A stretch of DNA of 9,608 nt from Deltaproteobacteria bacterium. GTDB taxonomy: Bacteria > UBA10199 > 2-02-FULL-44-16. The stretch's first letter is position 1; every line of letters begins with the position of its first letter. The position numbers were made by a program, and so were the translations under genes. A model generated the notes under the pieces. It saw only the letters and a list, made by a program, of their open reading frames with translations, did not search any database and was not told the DNA's origin. Shown here piece by piece: positions 6,005-9,608 of the stretch. The stretch lies in contig JACQMA010000228.1 in the NCBI GenBank assembly GCA_016203825.1, positions 1-9,608 on the forward strand, in the 5' to 3' direction.

Positions 6005-7034
6005 CGATTTCAATTATGCTTATCCCGACGAACTCGTGGCGCAGCAGCCACTGGCGCAGCGCGATGCGAGCCGCATGATGATCGTCGATCGCAAAAAACA
6101 CAGCACCGATCATCGTTCCTTTTCCGAACTCCCCCTCTTCGTTGGACCCGGTGATTGTCTGGTCATCAATAATTCGCGCGTGATCCCGGCGCGCCTCTTT
6201 GGCACTCGTTCGTCCGGCGCACCCATTGAACTCTTGTTGGCAGAACGCACGCAAGGGAGTGATACCACGCATGAAGTGTGGCGGTGCCTCACCAAAAAGG
6301 CCAAGCGTGTTCGCGTGGGAGAACAATTCTTTTTTGGAAAATCGGCGATCGCAGAAGCCATCGGTCACGAGGAGGGTGCCCTTCTTGTCGCCTTTGATCG
6401 CGGGCATCGAGCACGTGCGGTGGAGCGGTGTGGCGTTCCTCCACTCCCGCCCTACATCAAACGCAAAGACCCAAACGACTACGTCGCTGATCGCGAACGC
6501 TATCAAACCATCTTTGCCGAAACATCGGGGTCGGCCGCCGCACCCACAGCGGGACTCCATTTTTCAGAAGCGATGCTCGCCGCAGTTGCTACAAAGGGCG
6601 CACACATTGCCCCTATCACACTGCACGTCGGCCTCGATACCTTTCGACCCGTGATGACCGAAAAGATTGAGGACCATCATTTGCACGGTGAGCATTTTTC
6701 GATTCCGGAAAAAACCGCTGAAGCCATCATGAAGGCAAAGCAAGATGGGCATCGTGTGATCGCGTGTGGAACGACATCGGTCCGGGCACTCGAATCAGCA
6801 TGGCGCGATGGTCGTCTTGAATCAGGGGAAGAAACGACCAAACTCTTCATCACGCCCGGATTTTCATTTCAGGTGGTCGATGCCCTCCTCACCAACTTCC
6901 ATCAGCCCAAATCAACATTGCTCATGATGGTCTCCGCCTTCGCCGGTCGTGAATTTATCCTCGACTGCTACGCCCAAGCCATCCGCGAGAAGTACCGCCT
7001 TTTCTCGTATGGGGATTGTATGTTGATTTTGTAG
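5979..7034 (+). CDS. queA: S-adenosylmethionine:tRNA ribosyltransferase-isomerase
   Basis: QueA transfers and isomerises the ribosyl part of SAM onto preQ1-modified tRNA, giving epoxyqueuosine at the wobble base of GUN-anticodon tRNAs. The 351-residue protein has the family motifs throughout: YPDELVAQQPLAQRDASRM (15-33), NNSRVIPARL (64-73), PPLPPYIKR (154-162), SGSAAAPTAGLHFS (183-196), HVGLDTFRPV (216-225), GTTSVRALES (264-273), TNFHQPKSTLLMMVSAFAG (305-323) and the FSYGDCMLI end. ATG 5979 overlaps the SpoIID-like gene by 26 bases and has no Shine-Dalgarno sequence. GTG 5994, preceded by AGAG at a good distance, would begin the protein with LTNDFNY, closer to typical QueA N-termini, and is a serious alternative. 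Its pathway partner tgt lies one gene downstream, with the cupin gene between them. Confidence 0.96.
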   Translation: MQRLPVLTNDFNYAYPDELVAQQPLAQRDASRMMIVDRKKHSTDHRSFSELPLFVGPGDCLVINNSRVIPARLFGTRSSGAPIELLLAERTQGSDTTHEVWRCLTKKAKRVRVGEQFFFGKSAIAEAIGHEEGALLVAFDRGHRARAVERCGVPPLPPYIKRKDPNDYVADRERYQTIFAETSGSAAAPTAGLHFSEAMLAAVATKGAHIAPITLHVGLDTFRPVMTEKIEDHHLHGEHFSIPEKTAEAIMKAKQDGHRVIACGTTSVRALESAWRDGRLESGEETTKLFITPGFSFQVVDALLTNFHQPKSTLLMMVSAFAGREFILDCYAQAIREKYRLFSYGDCMLIL

Positions 7035-7075
7035 GCACTTTTGGTCATTGAGGAAGATATAATGAGGAGGACACC

Positions 7076-8894
<1,819 letters not shown>

Positions 8895-8903
8895 ACGTCA
8901 TCC

Positions 8904-9608
8904 ATGCCAAGCACCTGGAAATGGAAGGTATGGCTGTTGATCGGACTCACGGTCCTTTCGGTCTACCTTCTTGTCCCGACTCTTTTTGGCCTCCAAACGC
9001 AACGCGAGGAAGCTGAAATTTCGGGAAAAACTCTTCCGTGGTACGTGCATCTCCTTCCTGACAAAGGACTCAATTTGGGCCTCGATCTTCGCGGCGGTAT
9101 TTACCTTGAATTCGAAGTGGAACTCGACCGCGCCATTGCCAATAAAATTGACCTGATGGTCGACGACCTCAGCCGGAGTTTGAAAAAAGAAAACGTGGCA
9201 GTCACAAACATTCGTCAGGACGCCGCTCATCGTACGATCGTCATCGAAGCGGGTGATGCTGAAACCATTGCGGCAGCAAAAACGTTTGTTCAAAAATATT
9301 ACGACGACACACTGACCGAGGCGCAAGGAACGCCAGATGGGACACAACCGAGTATCACCTTTGCTCTTTCGGAAGCCTATGCCGATTACCTCGATGACCA
9401 AATCGTCAAGCAAGCCTTAGAAAAGGTGCGAAACCGCATCGATCGCTATGGGGTCGCGGAGCCATCGATCCATCGGCTCGGTTCAGACCGCATCGCGGTG
9501 GAACTCCCTGGCGTTCAGGATCCCGATCGTGCCATCAACCTCATCAAAAAAGCGGGGCAACTCGAATTCAAGATTGTGAACGGCACCAAACCACTCTCGG
9601 AATTGGCG
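8904..9608 (+). CDS. secD: Protein translocase subunit SecD, N-terminal part (runs off the right edge)
   Basis: SecD, with SecF, uses the proton gradient to help preproteins finish crossing the inner membrane. The first 235 residues are present with no stop. A transmembrane helix (about 9-29) is followed by the first periplasmic region with the signature LNLGLDLRGGIYLEFEV (56-72). The P1 base/head region has VRNRIDRYGVAEPSI (175-189) and DRIAVELPGVQDPDRA (195-210), then LEFKIV (220-225). A stretch at about 135-165 (TLTEAQGTPDGTQPS) is a variable, hydrophilic part of the head. The start ATG 8904 is 9 bases after yajC with no clear Shine-Dalgarno sequence, so translation is probably coupled. 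The membrane half (TM2-TM6) and probably secF lie beyond the edge. Confidence 0.96.
   Translation, partial: MPSTWKWKVWLLIGLTVLSVYLLVPTLFGLQTQREEAEISGKTLPWYVHLLPDKGLNLGLDLRGGIYLEFEVELDRAIANKIDLMVDDLSRSLKKENVAVTNIRQDAAHRTIVIEAGDAETIAAAKTFVQKYYDDTLTEAQGTPDGTQPSITFALSEAYADYLDDQIVKQALEKVRNRIDRYGVAEPSIHRLGSDRIAVELPGVQDPDRAINLIKKAGQLEFKIVNGTKPLSELA

Noticed and set aside
7058..7063. Perfect TATAAT just upstream of the cupin gene, a possible internal promoter
   Set aside because: No matching -35 at 16-18 bases, and the transcript would begin at about 7070, removing the GAGGAGG ribosome binding site.

Overview
The window holds nine protein genes (seven complete, one cut at each edge) in four transcription blocks, plus one palindromic repeat inserted inside a gene and a probable terminator. 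Almost all of it is coding, and no gene-free stretch reaches 100 bases. No tRNA, rRNA, CRISPR array, insertion sequence or phage gene was seen. Most genes are housekeeping. I do not see a clearly new system, but two places deserve attention: the overlapping phospholipase / MgtE-like sensor / Nramp-like transporter operon, and the repeat inside the uracil-DNA glycosylase.

Organism: the tgt-yajC-secD order, with queA just upstream, is the usual bacterial arrangement. A non-sporulation SpoIID-like protein, a membrane GGDEF protein and a family-4 (Fe-S) uracil-DNA glycosylase fit an environmental bacterium. The overall feel is of a deltaproteobacterium-like Gram-negative lineage, but this is an impression from gene content and is not proven.

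Layout. (1) Minus strand, 2644 down to 1: a secreted zinc-dependent phospholipase C-like protein, then a soluble protein with PRC-like, MgtE-N and CBS domains, then an Nramp-like transporter that leaves the window. Both junctions overlap (TGATG and ATGA), so the three genes look like one translationally coupled operon. (2) Plus strand, 2696-3466: a family-4 uracil-DNA glycosylase. An 89-base imperfect palindrome of the widespread 'GCGAGGAGCGAAGCGA' repeat type sits in frame between its N-terminal helix region and its Fe-S/catalytic domain. (3) Minus strand, 5024 down to 3450: a membrane diguanylate cyclase (HAMP-like, coiled coil, GAF, GGDEF with I-site). It converges on the glycosylase gene. 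The last 17 bases of the two genes overlap, and this overlap is itself a hairpin followed by a T-run. (4) Plus strand, 5108 to the right edge: SpoIID-like, queA, a small cupin, tgt, yajC, secD (cut). Gaps are small or negative, so this looks like one operon.

How the genes fit together: QueA and Tgt are two steps of queuosine tRNA modification. Tgt inserts preQ1 at the wobble position and QueA adds the epoxycyclopentanediol ring. YajC and SecD belong to the Sec translocase accessory complex. The cupin between queA and tgt has intact metal ligands, and its role is unknown. In the minus-strand operon, the sensor half of MgtE, without its channel, is coupled to an Nramp-like transporter whose first-helix metal motif is altered. 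This suggests, by inference, divalent cation (possibly Mg2+) transport controlled by a separate cytosolic subunit.
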